NCBI GenBank assembly: GCA_031119515.1
Contig: JAVHXR010000048.1
Location: forward strand, 771-10,981
From: Propionicimonas sp.
GTDB taxonomy: Bacteria; Actinomycetota; Actinomycetes; Propionibacteriales; Propionibacteriaceae
Length of the DNA stretch: 10,211 nucleotides
Reading direction: 5' to 3'
Positions within the stretch are counted from its first letter, which is position 1, and every line of letters starts with the position of its first letter. The translations under genes and the position numbers were made by a program. This document shows, one piece after another, positions 1 to 6,234 of the stretch. The notes below the pieces were generated by a model. The model was not told where the DNA came from and made no database searches. It saw nothing but the letters and a program-made list of their open reading frames with translations.

Positions 1-925
1 CCGCCACCGGAGTCCGGTGCGCTCCCTTGCCGACCACAGCCTGCTCGCCGGCGGCAGGAGTGAGGCCCGGGGTGAGGCCGAGGTAGACCTCGTCCCGCGC
101 CCCGCGCCGGGTGCGCTGGAACAGGAAGCCCAGCCCGAGGGCGGTGAGGACGGCGGCCAGGCCGCCGGTGACCGGCGTCACCGGGAACATGTTGCCGATG
201 TGGTACCGGGTGGTCAGCCGGGGCTCGGCGTTGGTGAAGGTGCCGGCAGGGAAGCCGGCGACGATCTGCATCGGTTCGCCTGCGCTGAGCCCGGCGTGGC
301 TGAAGCTGGCGGTCGCCCCGGCCATGGTGGCATCGTCGCAGGGCGCGGAACCCCCGCCTGCGAAGCAGGCCACTCGCTCGACGGCCACCGGACCGGTGAC
401 CGTGGCCGTGACGCTGCCGATCGGGACCTCCCAGCTGTCGCCGACCACGTTCCAGTTGAACTCGTCCAGCCCGGACTGTGCCTGGCTCGGCTCCACCAGG
501 CCGTGGATGGTGTAGTTGACGGTGTAGCTCTGGACGCCGGTGTAGGTGTGGCCCTCGCTCCCCACCCGGACCAGCAGATTGCCGCCCTCCTCCCGGGTCA
601 CCACCTCGGCGTTCGCGCCGCTGGGGCTGGAGACCTCGCCGACGGCGACGTCGAGCGCCCTCCAGTGGTCGGGGTCGCCGCCGATGCCCTGGCGCAGCGG
701 CAGCGTGAGGTACGGGCCGTGGCCGGGGTCGTTGCCGAAGTTGAAGTCGAGGTTCAGCTGGACGTGGGTGAGGCCGCGGTCGGCGTCCACCGTCGCCACG
801 ACGTCGTAGTCGTCGATCCGCCAGGACGGATGGTCGTCGTCCTCGGCGGCCGCCGTGGTGGCGGGCAGGAGCAGGAGGGAGGCTGTCGCCAGCCCGAGCA
901 GCACGGAACGGAGAGCGGGTCGCAC
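1..925 (-). CDS. DUF2207-type secreted, membrane-anchored protein (3' end beyond window)
   Basis: 308 codons are visible and the reading frame continues past the left edge. The start is GTG at 925, because an in-frame TAG lies five codons upstream. Residues 1-27 form a signal peptide (Arg-containing start, Leu/Ala core, AAA before an acidic run). Residues 30-245 are a beta-rich extracytoplasmic region with short motifs such as YDVVATVDADRGL, GDSWEVPIG and AGFPAGTF. A membrane helix follows at about 249-269. After it come basic residues and the cytoplasmic RDEVYLGLTPGLTPAAGE, a segment I recognise from the DUF2207 family of predicted membrane proteins. C187 and C196 could form a disulfide. The rest of the family, further membrane helices and a low-complexity tail, would lie beyond the window. 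The function of the family is unknown. It is divergent from nrtR with a 114-base gap. Family assignment rests on recalled motifs, not on a search. Confidence 0.8.
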   Translation of the reverse strand, partial: MRPALRSVLLGLATASLLLLPATTAAAEDDDHPSWRIDDYDVVATVDADRGLTHVQLNLDFNFGNDPGHGPYLTLPLRQGIGGDPDHWRALDVAVGEVSSPSGANAEVVTREEGGNLLVRVGSEGHTYTGVQSYTVNYTIHGLVEPSQAQSGLDEFNWNVVGDSWEVPIGSVTATVTGPVAVERVACFAGGGSAPCDDATMAGATASFSHAGLSAGEPMQIVAGFPAGTFTNAEPRLTTRYHIGNMFPVTPVTGGLAAVLTALGLGFLFQRTRRGARDEVYLGLTPGLTPAAGEQAVVGKGAHRTPVA

Positions 926-931
926 GCCACG

Positions 932-937
932 AGGCTA
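932..937 (-). promoter_or_regulatory. -10 element TAGCCT of a leaderless promoter
   Basis: TAGCCT fits the actinobacterial TANNNT -10 consensus and ends 6 bases before the GTG at 925. Transcription would therefore start at or next to the start codon. No Shine-Dalgarno sequence is visible. No convincing -35 was seen. Confidence 0.5.
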
Positions 938-1007
938 ACGCGCCGCGGGGCCACTCGGCAGGGGCGCCGACCCCGGCCGGTCCCTGCCCGGGCCCTGAGC
1001 CGGCCGA

Positions 1008-1013
1008 TATCCT
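1008..1013 (+). promoter_or_regulatory. -10 element TATCCT of the nrtR promoter
   Basis: TATCCT matches TANNNT and predicts transcription starting near 1020. This leaves a leader of about 20 bases carrying a strong ribosome binding site. The -35 region (about 984-990, CTGCCC) is weak. I found no copy of the nadA-type palindrome in this 114-base divergent gap, so autoregulation of nrtR through that motif is not evident. Confidence 0.4.
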
Positions 1014-1039
1014 GCTGCCAGAACCTGAGGAGGCGGCTG

Positions 1040-1945
1040 GTGGTCGGACGCGCGGTGTCGGCAGAGTTGCTCGCCGTCGTGGTCGCGATGGTCGAGGGAC
1101 AGCCCTGCGCGCTCACCCTCGGGGATCCGTCCCGGCTGCCCGCCGGGCCGCTGATGCCGGGCCACCACTCGCTGCAGGCGGCGACCAGGGCATGGGTGGA
1201 GGAGCAGACCGGGCGCGCACTGGGCTATCTCGAGCAGCTGTACACCTTCGTCGACCTCGACCGGGCCGAGGACACCGCACACAGCCTGTCGGTGTCCTAC
1301 CTCGGGCTCACCACCCCCACCACGGACGCCGGGATCGGCCGGTGGCACCGCTGGTACGACCTGTTGCCGTGGGAGGACCGGCGGGCCTCGGCGCGACTGC
1401 CGGGATCCGTCGAGCCGGCGCTGGCCGCGTGGGCTGGCGGGCGTCCCGATGTGGCCGACCAGCGCCAGCGGCGGTGCGCGGTCACGTTCGGCCTGCGCGG
1501 CCAGCCCTGGCAGCCCGACCTGGTGCTGCAGCGGTACGAGTTGCTGTACGAGGTCGGCCTGGTGCCCGAGTCACCGCCGCAGTGGCGCCTGCCCGAGGAT
1601 GAACTCGTCGCCGGCGAACGGATGCTCGGCGACCACCGCAGGGTGCTGGCCACCGGGCTGGCCAGGCTCAGGGCCAAGATCCAGTACCGGCCGGTGGTCT
1701 TCGAGCTGATGCGGCCGGAGTTCACCCTGCGCCAGCTCCAGGACTGCGTCGAGGCGCTGGCCGGCACCCCCGTCCACACCCAGAACTTCCGTCGACTGGT
1801 CGAGCAGCAGGATCTCGTCGAGGAGACCGGCCGGCTCGACGCCACCACCGGTGGACGTCCGGCGCGGCTGTACCGGTTCCGGCGCGAGGTGCTCCAGCAG
1901 CGACACGAGGCCGGGACCAAGCTGCCGCTGCCCAGGGTCCGCTGA
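1040..1945 (+). CDS. nrtR: NrtR, Nudix-related transcriptional regulator of NAD biosynthesis
   Basis: 301-residue DNA-binding regulator. Family knowledge: NrtR proteins join a non-catalytic Nudix domain, which senses NAD-derived metabolites such as ADP-ribose, to a C-terminal winged helix that represses NAD genes. Seen here: the Nudix-like part (about 8-200) includes EEQTGRALGYLEQLYTFVDLDR (54-75), the typical NrtR stretch. The catalytic Nudix box is degenerate: G36 is kept, but the box Glu is H42 and the RE pair is R50-A51. The winged helix (about 206-282) has RAKIQYRPVVFELM, FTLRQLQ, NFRRLVEQQDLVEETG and GGRPARLYRF, all classic NrtR. The start is GTG 1040, with GAGGAGG at 1027-1033 six bases upstream. 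The frame stays open back to position 17, but that part is antisense to the DUF2207 gene and is not coding. The gene lies 1.8 kb upstream of nadABC, its likely target. Confidence 0.9.
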   Translation: MVGRAVSAELLAVVVAMVEGQPCALTLGDPSRLPAGPLMPGHHSLQAATRAWVEEQTGRALGYLEQLYTFVDLDRAEDTAHSLSVSYLGLTTPTTDAGIGRWHRWYDLLPWEDRRASARLPGSVEPALAAWAGGRPDVADQRQRRCAVTFGLRGQPWQPDLVLQRYELLYEVGLVPESPPQWRLPEDELVAGERMLGDHRRVLATGLARLRAKIQYRPVVFELMRPEFTLRQLQDCVEALAGTPVHTQNFRRLVEQQDLVEETGRLDATTGGRPARLYRFRREVLQQRHEAGTKLPLPRVR

Positions 1946-1960
1946 GGCGGTCAGCGGACC
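1936..1960. terminator. Perfect hairpin containing both convergent stop codons
   Basis: Arms GGTCCGCTGA (1936-1945) and TCAGCGGACC (1951-1960) are perfect 10-bp inverted repeats around a 5-base loop (GGCGG). The nrtR TGA (1943-1945) and the TGA of the facing gene (1953-1951) are mirror images inside the stem. There is no T-tract on either side, so it would be a GC-type bidirectional terminator or an mRNA 3'-end stabiliser. The function is inferred. Confidence 0.6.
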
Positions 1961-3408
1961 GTGGTGGGACGCGCCATCACCTCGGCGTGGGTGAGGGGCT
2001 GGGCGAGCCTGTCCAGCGGCAGCGCCTGCAGCTCATGGCAGGGACCGAGCTCCTGCCAGGCGCACTGCCGCGGGCTCGTCCCGATCCACAGCTCATCGAA
2101 GGGGTCGCCCTCATCGGCGTCGGCCTCCTCCCTCGTGAGCTCGAGCCACGGCGGCGACACGTCGATCACGGGCAGCGCGAGCCAGCGATCGGCGGTCGGG
2201 TCGTAGAGGTAGTCGCGGATGACGAGGTAGCCGGCCACCTCGTCCCCGTACACCCGGCTTGCCCATTCGGCGGAGCGCGGGTGCCGGTAGAGCTCGAGCG
2301 TCTCGGCGGGCCGGGGTGAACTCCCGGGCACCTCGAGCGACCACCAGCGACCTGAGCGCAGGTCCAGGAGGGTGGCCTCACTGCCTTCGGCCAGCACGGT
2401 CTCGGGCCCGAAGTACACGATGCCCGGAGCTGCCACCTGCCGGGGGGCGTCGCGGAGCTCGTGGCTGGTGCGCAGCGTCACCGCGCCGCTCTCCGGGTCC
2501 AGGAGCGACACCGTGGCCTCGCCCTGCCCCGTCCCGAGCGGGTCGCGGTAGTCGACGACGAGCACGAGCGCACGCCCGTCCACGCTGACGCCGGAGAAGT
2601 CGAGCCGGTTGTCGAGGGTGAGGGCGGCGAGGTCCGCCGAGCGGCCCAGCCGCCAGCTCCCGGCTGCGAAGTCGAATACCGCGTAGTCGCCCGGGAAGCT
2701 GCCGTCGCCGATGTCGTAGGCGTAGCAGAAGATCCCGGTGGCGAGCCCCACGCACTGGCCGTACTCGTACCGGGCGGCTTCCCCGGGGAAGTCCGGCATC
2801 CGCTCCCAGCTGCCGGTCGCGGGCCGGAAGGCGATCAGCCGGGTGGTCGCGTGGGAGTCGTCCGGTGTCCCGGTACGACCGACGAGCCGGACGTAGACGG
2901 CGTCCTGGCCTGCGTAGACGCCGCCGACCTGGCAGAAGTCGCCGGTGACCGAGAGCTTCGCGGTGAGCGTCCCGTCGCCGGTCAGCTCCTGGCTGATCGT
3001 GAGCTCCTCCCACGCCCCGGCCGCCCGCTGGTAGCGGTAACCGCGCAGCGGTGGGCAGCTCTCGTCCTCGGACGGTTCGGCGATGTAGTAGTCGGAGCCG
3101 TCCAGCGTCGCGGAGGCGTACGCCGCGGCGAGGAGGACACCGTGCGAGGGCAGGCCCGGCCGCGCCACCCACTGCCAGCTGGCCCCGCCGGGCAACTGTG
3201 TCGGCTCGGGCGTCGCCGTGGGCGTCGGGGTCGGCGACGCCGGCTCAGGGACCACCGGCACCGGCGTGGGGCGCAGGAACTGCGGCAGCAGGATCCCCAC
3301 CGCGACCGCCAGCGCCGCCACGGCGACAACCACCGCCAGCAGGCGTGCCCGCCGGCGCCTGCCGTCCCTGATCCCTTGCTCCTCCACGGTCTCAGCCTCG
3401 TCCACCAC
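1951..3408 (-). CDS. Single-pass membrane protein with Pro/Thr stalk and Kelch-like propeller ectodomain; function unknown
   Basis: 485 residues. A short acidic then Arg-rich cytoplasmic start (1-22) precedes one hydrophobic helix (23-41). A Pro/Thr-rich stalk follows at about 46-73, then a long extracytoplasmic domain. There is no lipobox Cys, so it looks anchored by an uncleaved signal helix. The ectodomain repeats a Kelch-like strand motif (aromatic or aliphatic, D/R, x, A/T/S, G, x, W) at 124-136, 192-204, 243-255, 301-313, 346-358 and 400-412, suggesting about six beta-propeller blades. Six cysteines (118, 159, 219, 228, 449, 457) fit disulfides outside the cell. I do not recognise a named family and can assign no ligand or enzyme activity. 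The start is GTG 3408, followed by a GTG codon, with a modest GGGAG ten bases upstream. It converges on nrtR and diverges from nadA. Confidence 0.75.
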   Translation of the reverse strand: MVDEAETVEEQGIRDGRRRRARLLAVVVAVAALAVAVGILLPQFLRPTPVPVVPEPASPTPTPTATPEPTQLPGGASWQWVARPGLPSHGVLLAAAYASATLDGSDYYIAEPSEDESCPPLRGYRYQRAAGAWEELTISQELTGDGTLTAKLSVTGDFCQVGGVYAGQDAVYVRLVGRTGTPDDSHATTRLIAFRPATGSWERMPDFPGEAARYEYGQCVGLATGIFCYAYDIGDGSFPGDYAVFDFAAGSWRLGRSADLAALTLDNRLDFSGVSVDGRALVLVVDYRDPLGTGQGEATVSLLDPESGAVTLRTSHELRDAPRQVAAPGIVYFGPETVLAEGSEATLLDLRSGRWWSLEVPGSSPRPAETLELYRHPRSAEWASRVYGDEVAGYLVIRDYLYDPTADRWLALPVIDVSPPWLELTREEADADEGDPFDELWIGTSPRQCAWQELGPCHELQALPLDRLAQPLTHAEVMARPTTVR

Positions 3409-3483
3409 GCACTACCTACTCCCGACACTTCGGTTTCGTTGCAGTCCCGCAGGTCTTCTGGCCGTCGAGTGCTCCCCCACCCC

Positions 3484-3631
3484 CACCGACAGCCAGCCTT
3501 CGTCACCGACAGCCAGCCCCCACCGACAGCCAGCCTTCGTCACCGACAGCCAGCCCCCAAGCAGTGGCCCTCGACACACCACCACCCCCACCCCCACCGA
3601 CAGCCAGCCTTCGTCACCGAGGGCCAGCGCT
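3484..3631. repeat. Higher-order tandem repeat array built on CACCGACAGCCAGCC
   Basis: The 15-mer CACCGACAGCCAGCC occurs perfectly five times, at 3484, 3504, 3521, 3541 and 3595. A decayed sixth copy is at 3615. Copies alternate between a TTCGT tail and a CC tail, giving a 37-bp unit. That unit is present twice with no mismatch (3484-3520 and 3521-3557). It is then interrupted by a C/A-rich stretch (3558-3594), and a third diverged copy follows (3595-3631). All six frames through it give low-complexity peptides with no ribosome binding site, so I treat it as non-coding. It fills much of the 331-base gap between the propeller gene and nadA. Confidence 0.85.
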
Positions 3632-3648
3632 CAGGGGGTGGCTGTCGG
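3597..3648. repeat. Inverted copy of the array core, able to form a hairpin
   Basis: TGGCTGTCGG at 3639-3648 is the exact reverse complement of CCGACAGCCA in the nearest direct copy (3597-3606). This gives a 10-bp stem with a 32-base loop. The same inverted copy can pair with any of the five direct copies. It lies 22 bases upstream of the nadA -35 element. Whether it acts as a terminator, an insulator or a repeat remnant cannot be decided from sequence. Confidence 0.6.
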
Positions 3649-3670
3649 CGGAGACGACCGTGGACAGGAT

Positions 3671-3699
3671 TTGGCATCTCTTTTGCTCAGGAGTAGCAT
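3671..3699 (+). promoter_or_regulatory. nadA promoter: TTGGCA -17 bp- TAGCAT
   Basis: A -35 TTGGCA (3671-3676) and a -10 TAGCAT (3694-3699) are separated by the optimal 17 bp. Transcription is predicted to start near 3706, giving a leader of about 34 bases. The leader carries GGAGGA (3730-3735) four bases before the nadA ATG. The patch from 3670 to 3725 is strikingly AT-rich for this genome. The -10 element lies inside the first palindrome and the start point inside the second. Confidence 0.7.
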
Positions 3700-3701
3700 T
3701 T
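3681..3701. promoter_or_regulatory. Operator 1 of the twin nadA operator (candidate NrtR site)
   Basis: TTTTGCT (3681-3687), a 7-base spacer and AGCATTT (3695-3701) form an imperfect dyad whose inner AGCA/TGCT arms are exact. It covers the -10 hexamer. It shares the 12-mer TCTTTTGCTCAG with the next site, exactly 22 bp (about two helical turns) away. Assignment to NrtR is inferred from the nearby nrtR gene and the family role. I cannot verify it against a known binding motif. Confidence 0.6.
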
Positions 3702-3702
3702 C

Positions 3703-3723
3703 TTTTGCTCAGAGTTAGCAAAA
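3703..3723. promoter_or_regulatory. Operator 2 of the twin nadA operator (candidate NrtR site)
   Basis: TTTTGCT (3703-3709), spacer CAGAGTT and AGCAAAA (3717-3723) form a perfect 7-bp inverted repeat. It spans the predicted transcription start and the early leader, ending 16 bases before the nadA ATG. With operator 1 it would let two regulator dimers bind the same DNA face and block RNA polymerase. Confidence 0.65.
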
Positions 3724-3739
3724 AGGGTCGGAGGACGCG

Positions 3740-4723
3740 ATGACAGCAACCCTGGCAAGCGCCGAGGAGCTCTACCAGAAGGTCGCCCACGTGGTGCCGG
3801 CCGTCGAGTGGGCCACCATGGCCGACGACGTCGAGGCGATCATCCGCCTCAAGGCCGAGCGCAACGCGGTGATCCTCGCCCACAACTACATGACTCCCGA
3901 GATCTTCCACGGCGTCTCCGACATCGTCGGCGACTCGCTCGCGCTCGCCCGCGAGGCCACCCTGGTGGAGGCGGACGTGATCGTGCTGGCCGGAGTGCAC
4001 TTCATGGCGGAGACCGCCAAGCTGCTCAACCCGTCCAGGACCGTCCTGATCCCCGACCTGCGCTCGGGCTGCTCACTGGCAGAGTCGATCACCCCCGAAG
4101 ACGTCCGCGAGTTGCGGCGCCAGCACCCCGGCGTCCCGGTCGTCACCTACGTCAACACCTCGGCCGCCGTGAAGGCCGAGTCGGACATCTGCTGCACCTC
4201 GGGCAACGCGGTTGCGGTGATCGAGAGCCTCGGCGTCCCGCAGGTGATCATGATCCCCGACCAGTACCTGGCCGCGAACGTGGCACGCCAGACCGGGGTG
4301 GAGGTGATCACCCATCCCGGCGCGTGCGAGGTCCACGAGCGGTTCACGCCCACCGACATCCGGCAACTGCGCCGCGACTACCCCGGCGTCACCGTCCTCG
4401 CCCACCCCGAATGCCCGCCGGCAGTGGTGGACGAAGCCGACTACGCCGGCTCCACCGCCCAGATGGTGGGCTACGTCGCCGAGCGGCTGCCCAAGCGGAT
4501 CGCCCTGATCACCGAGTGCTCGATGAGCGACAACGTCGCCCAGCAGTTCCCCGGCACCGAGTTCGTCCGCCCGTGCAACCTGTGCCCCCACATGAAGCGA
4601 AACACCCTGGCAAAGATCCGCCACTCGCTGGAGACGATGACCCACGAGGTCACGATCGACGAGGCCGTCGCGGACCGCGCCCGCGCGTCGGTCGACCGGA
4701 TGCTCGCCGTCGGGAGCAAGTGA
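3740..4723 (+). CDS. nadA: Quinolinate synthase NadA
   Basis: 327 residues, a normal NadA length. NadA is a [4Fe-4S] enzyme that condenses iminoaspartate with dihydroxyacetone phosphate to quinolinate, the second step of de novo NAD synthesis in the cytoplasm. Family motifs run the full length: ILAHNYMTPEI (45-55), GDSLALA (64-70), AGVHFMAETAK (84-94), PDLRSGCSLA (105-114), YVNTSA (137-142), HPGACEVHERFTP (192-204), HPECP (222-226), ADYAGSTAQM (233-242) and CNLCPHMKRNTL (279-290). The likely cluster ligands are C111, C225 and C282. The ATG start has GGAGGA four bases upstream. It is the first gene of nadABC, and its TGA overlaps the nadB ATG by one base. The promoter carries two candidate NrtR operators. 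No nadS-type cysteine desulfurase gene follows, unlike some actinobacterial nad operons. Confidence 0.97.
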   Translation: MTATLASAEELYQKVAHVVPAVEWATMADDVEAIIRLKAERNAVILAHNYMTPEIFHGVSDIVGDSLALAREATLVEADVIVLAGVHFMAETAKLLNPSRTVLIPDLRSGCSLAESITPEDVRELRRQHPGVPVVTYVNTSAAVKAESDICCTSGNAVAVIESLGVPQVIMIPDQYLAANVARQTGVEVITHPGACEVHERFTPTDIRQLRRDYPGVTVLAHPECPPAVVDEADYAGSTAQMVGYVAERLPKRIALITECSMSDNVAQQFPGTEFVRPCNLCPHMKRNTLAKIRHSLETMTHEVTIDEAVADRARASVDRMLAVGSK

Positions 4724-6234
4724 TGCCGGCGACCCGCCGGATCGACGCCGGCTGCCCTGTCGTCGTCGGCGCCGGCCTTGCCGGGCTGGCCGCCGCGATC
4801 GAGTTGTCCCCCGCGCCGTGCATCGTCCTCAGCGCCGGCGCCGTCAGCACCGGCACCTCGACCGGTTGGGCGCAGGGCGGGATCGCCGCCGCGGTCGGGG
4901 CGGACGACGCTCCCGCCCTGCACGCCGCCGACACGATCGCCGCCGGGGCGGCGTTGTGCGAGCCCGGCGTGGTGACCGCGGTCACCGCCGCCGGTCCGGA
5001 CGCGATCGGCTGGCTCGCCCGCCATGGCGCACGGTTCGACACCAACCCCGACGGCAACCTGCGCCTCGGGCTGGAGGGTGCCCACCGCCGCCGCCGGATC
5101 GTCCACGCCCAGGGCGACCGCACCGGCGCCGAGTTGCTGCGCACCGTCGTGGACGCGGCCCGCGGGCTGGAGTCGGTGGCGATCTGGGAGCACTCCCCCG
5201 CCACCGACCTTCTCGTCGAGGACGGCCGGATCGCCGGGGTCCGGGTGAGCACCTCGACCGGCCCGCTCGACCTCCTCTCGGACGCGGTGGTGCTGGCCAC
5301 CGGCGGGATCGGCGGCCTCTTCAGCCACACCACCAACCCGCTGGGCTCGCGCGGCCAGGGGCTCGGCCTCGCCTACCGGGCGGGCGCGCGGCTGCGCGAT
5401 CTCGAGATGGTGCAGTTCCACCCCACCGCCCTCGACGTCGCAGCGGACCCGATGCCGCTGGTCAGCGAAGCAGTCCGCGGCGAGGGTGCGATCCTGGTCA
5501 ACGAGCACGGCGAATGGGTGCTGCGCGACCCGCTCTCGGCACGGGACGTGGTGTCGCGGGCCGAGTGGGCGCAGTTGCAGGACGGCCACCTCGTCTTCCT
5601 CGACGCCAGAGCGGAACCCGGCGAGCGGTTCGCGGGGTTGTTCCCGTCCATCACCGCGACCGCGCTGGCCGCCGGCCTCGACCCGCGCACCGACCTGCTG
5701 CCGGTCCGCCCGGCCGCGCACTACCACATGGGCGGGGTCGAGGTGGACGCCCAGGGCCGCGCCAGCCTGCCCGGCCTGTACGCCGCCGGCGAGGTGGCCT
5801 CGACCGGCCTGCACGGCGCCAACCGGCTCGCCAGCAACTCCCTGCTCGAAGCCGTCGTCTGCGGCCGGGCGGTCGGTCGCGGGCTCCTCGCCGAGACCAC
5901 CGCCCGCCACCGCCCGGCCCGCCCGGCCCCCCCGACCTGGCCGGCCGGGCGCGGCGGCGGCCGGCCGGACCCCGTCGTCGAACGGGTCCGCCGGATCACC
6001 AGCACCGCCGCCGGCGTGCTCCGCACCGGGGAGGGGCTCCGGGCCGCGCTCGACGACCTCGCCCCCGACCGCGACACCGAGGCCGGGCTGGTCGCCTGGC
6101 TGGTGGTGTGGTCGGCGCTGCAGCGGGAGGAGTCCCGCGGCGCCCACACCCGGCTCGATCACCCGGAGACCGCCCCGGTGGCAGCCCACAACGGCGTCGC
6201 CGCCGGCGCCCTGGCCTCCGGGAGCGCCGCATGA
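4723..6234 (+). CDS. nadB: L-aspartate oxidase NadB
   Basis: 503 residues. NadB is an FAD flavoprotein that oxidises L-aspartate to iminoaspartate, which NadA uses. Motifs: dinucleotide-binding GAGLAGLAAAIEL (16-28); TGWAQGGIAAAV (47-58); active-site-region EGAHRRR (118-124); LATGGIGGLF (191-200); QFHPT (231-235); RGEGA (252-256); RDVVSRA (274-280), which carries the Arg expected at the substrate; HYHMGGV (333-339); and the C-terminal FAD segment LYAAGEVASTGLHGANRLAS (352-371). A Pro/Arg-rich linker (about 395-418) joins the shorter helical C-terminal domain, so the protein is a little shorter than the E. coli enzyme. Start ATG 4723 overlaps the nadA stop (TGATG), and GGGAG lies six bases before it. 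The frame is open further upstream through nadA, but this is not a fusion. Its stop overlaps nadC (ATGA). Confidence 0.96.
   Translation: MPATRRIDAGCPVVVGAGLAGLAAAIELSPAPCIVLSAGAVSTGTSTGWAQGGIAAAVGADDAPALHAADTIAAGAALCEPGVVTAVTAAGPDAIGWLARHGARFDTNPDGNLRLGLEGAHRRRRIVHAQGDRTGAELLRTVVDAARGLESVAIWEHSPATDLLVEDGRIAGVRVSTSTGPLDLLSDAVVLATGGIGGLFSHTTNPLGSRGQGLGLAYRAGARLRDLEMVQFHPTALDVAADPMPLVSEAVRGEGAILVNEHGEWVLRDPLSARDVVSRAEWAQLQDGHLVFLDARAEPGERFAGLFPSITATALAAGLDPRTDLLPVRPAAHYHMGGVEVDAQGRASLPGLYAAGEVASTGLHGANRLASNSLLEAVVCGRAVGRGLLAETTARHRPARPAPPTWPAGRGGGRPDPVVERVRRITSTAAGVLRTGEGLRAALDDLAPDRDTEAGLVAWLVVWSALQREESRGAHTRLDHPETAPVAAHNGVAAGALASGSAA

Noticed and set aside
17..1039. Plus-strand open frame in phase with nrtR, making a 642-residue protein
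   Set aside because: It is antisense to a convincing secreted DUF2207-type gene. Its product is low-complexity with no NrtR-like sequence, and the GTG at 1040 has an ideal ribosome binding site at the start of the recognisable domain.
3484..3631. CRISPR array
   Set aside because: Units abut with no unique spacers of constant length, the repeat is only 15-20 bases, and no cas genes are present.
2461..3696. Long plus-strand frame across the propeller gene and repeat array
   Set aside because: It is antisense to a gene with a clear membrane helix, stalk and repeated motifs. Its translation is Arg/Gly-rich and then follows the DNA repeats, with no ribosome binding site.
3409..3740. Riboswitch controlling nadA
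   Set aside because: The predicted leader is only about 34 bases and is mostly occupied by the second palindrome and the ribosome binding site. The structured repeats lie upstream of the promoter.
3808..4722. Upstream extension of the nadB frame through nadA, suggesting a NadA-NadB fusion
   Set aside because: The extension is a frame shadow of nadA with Arg/Pro-rich sequence. NadB has a proper start at 4723 with GGGAG upstream, and NadA is full length in its own frame.
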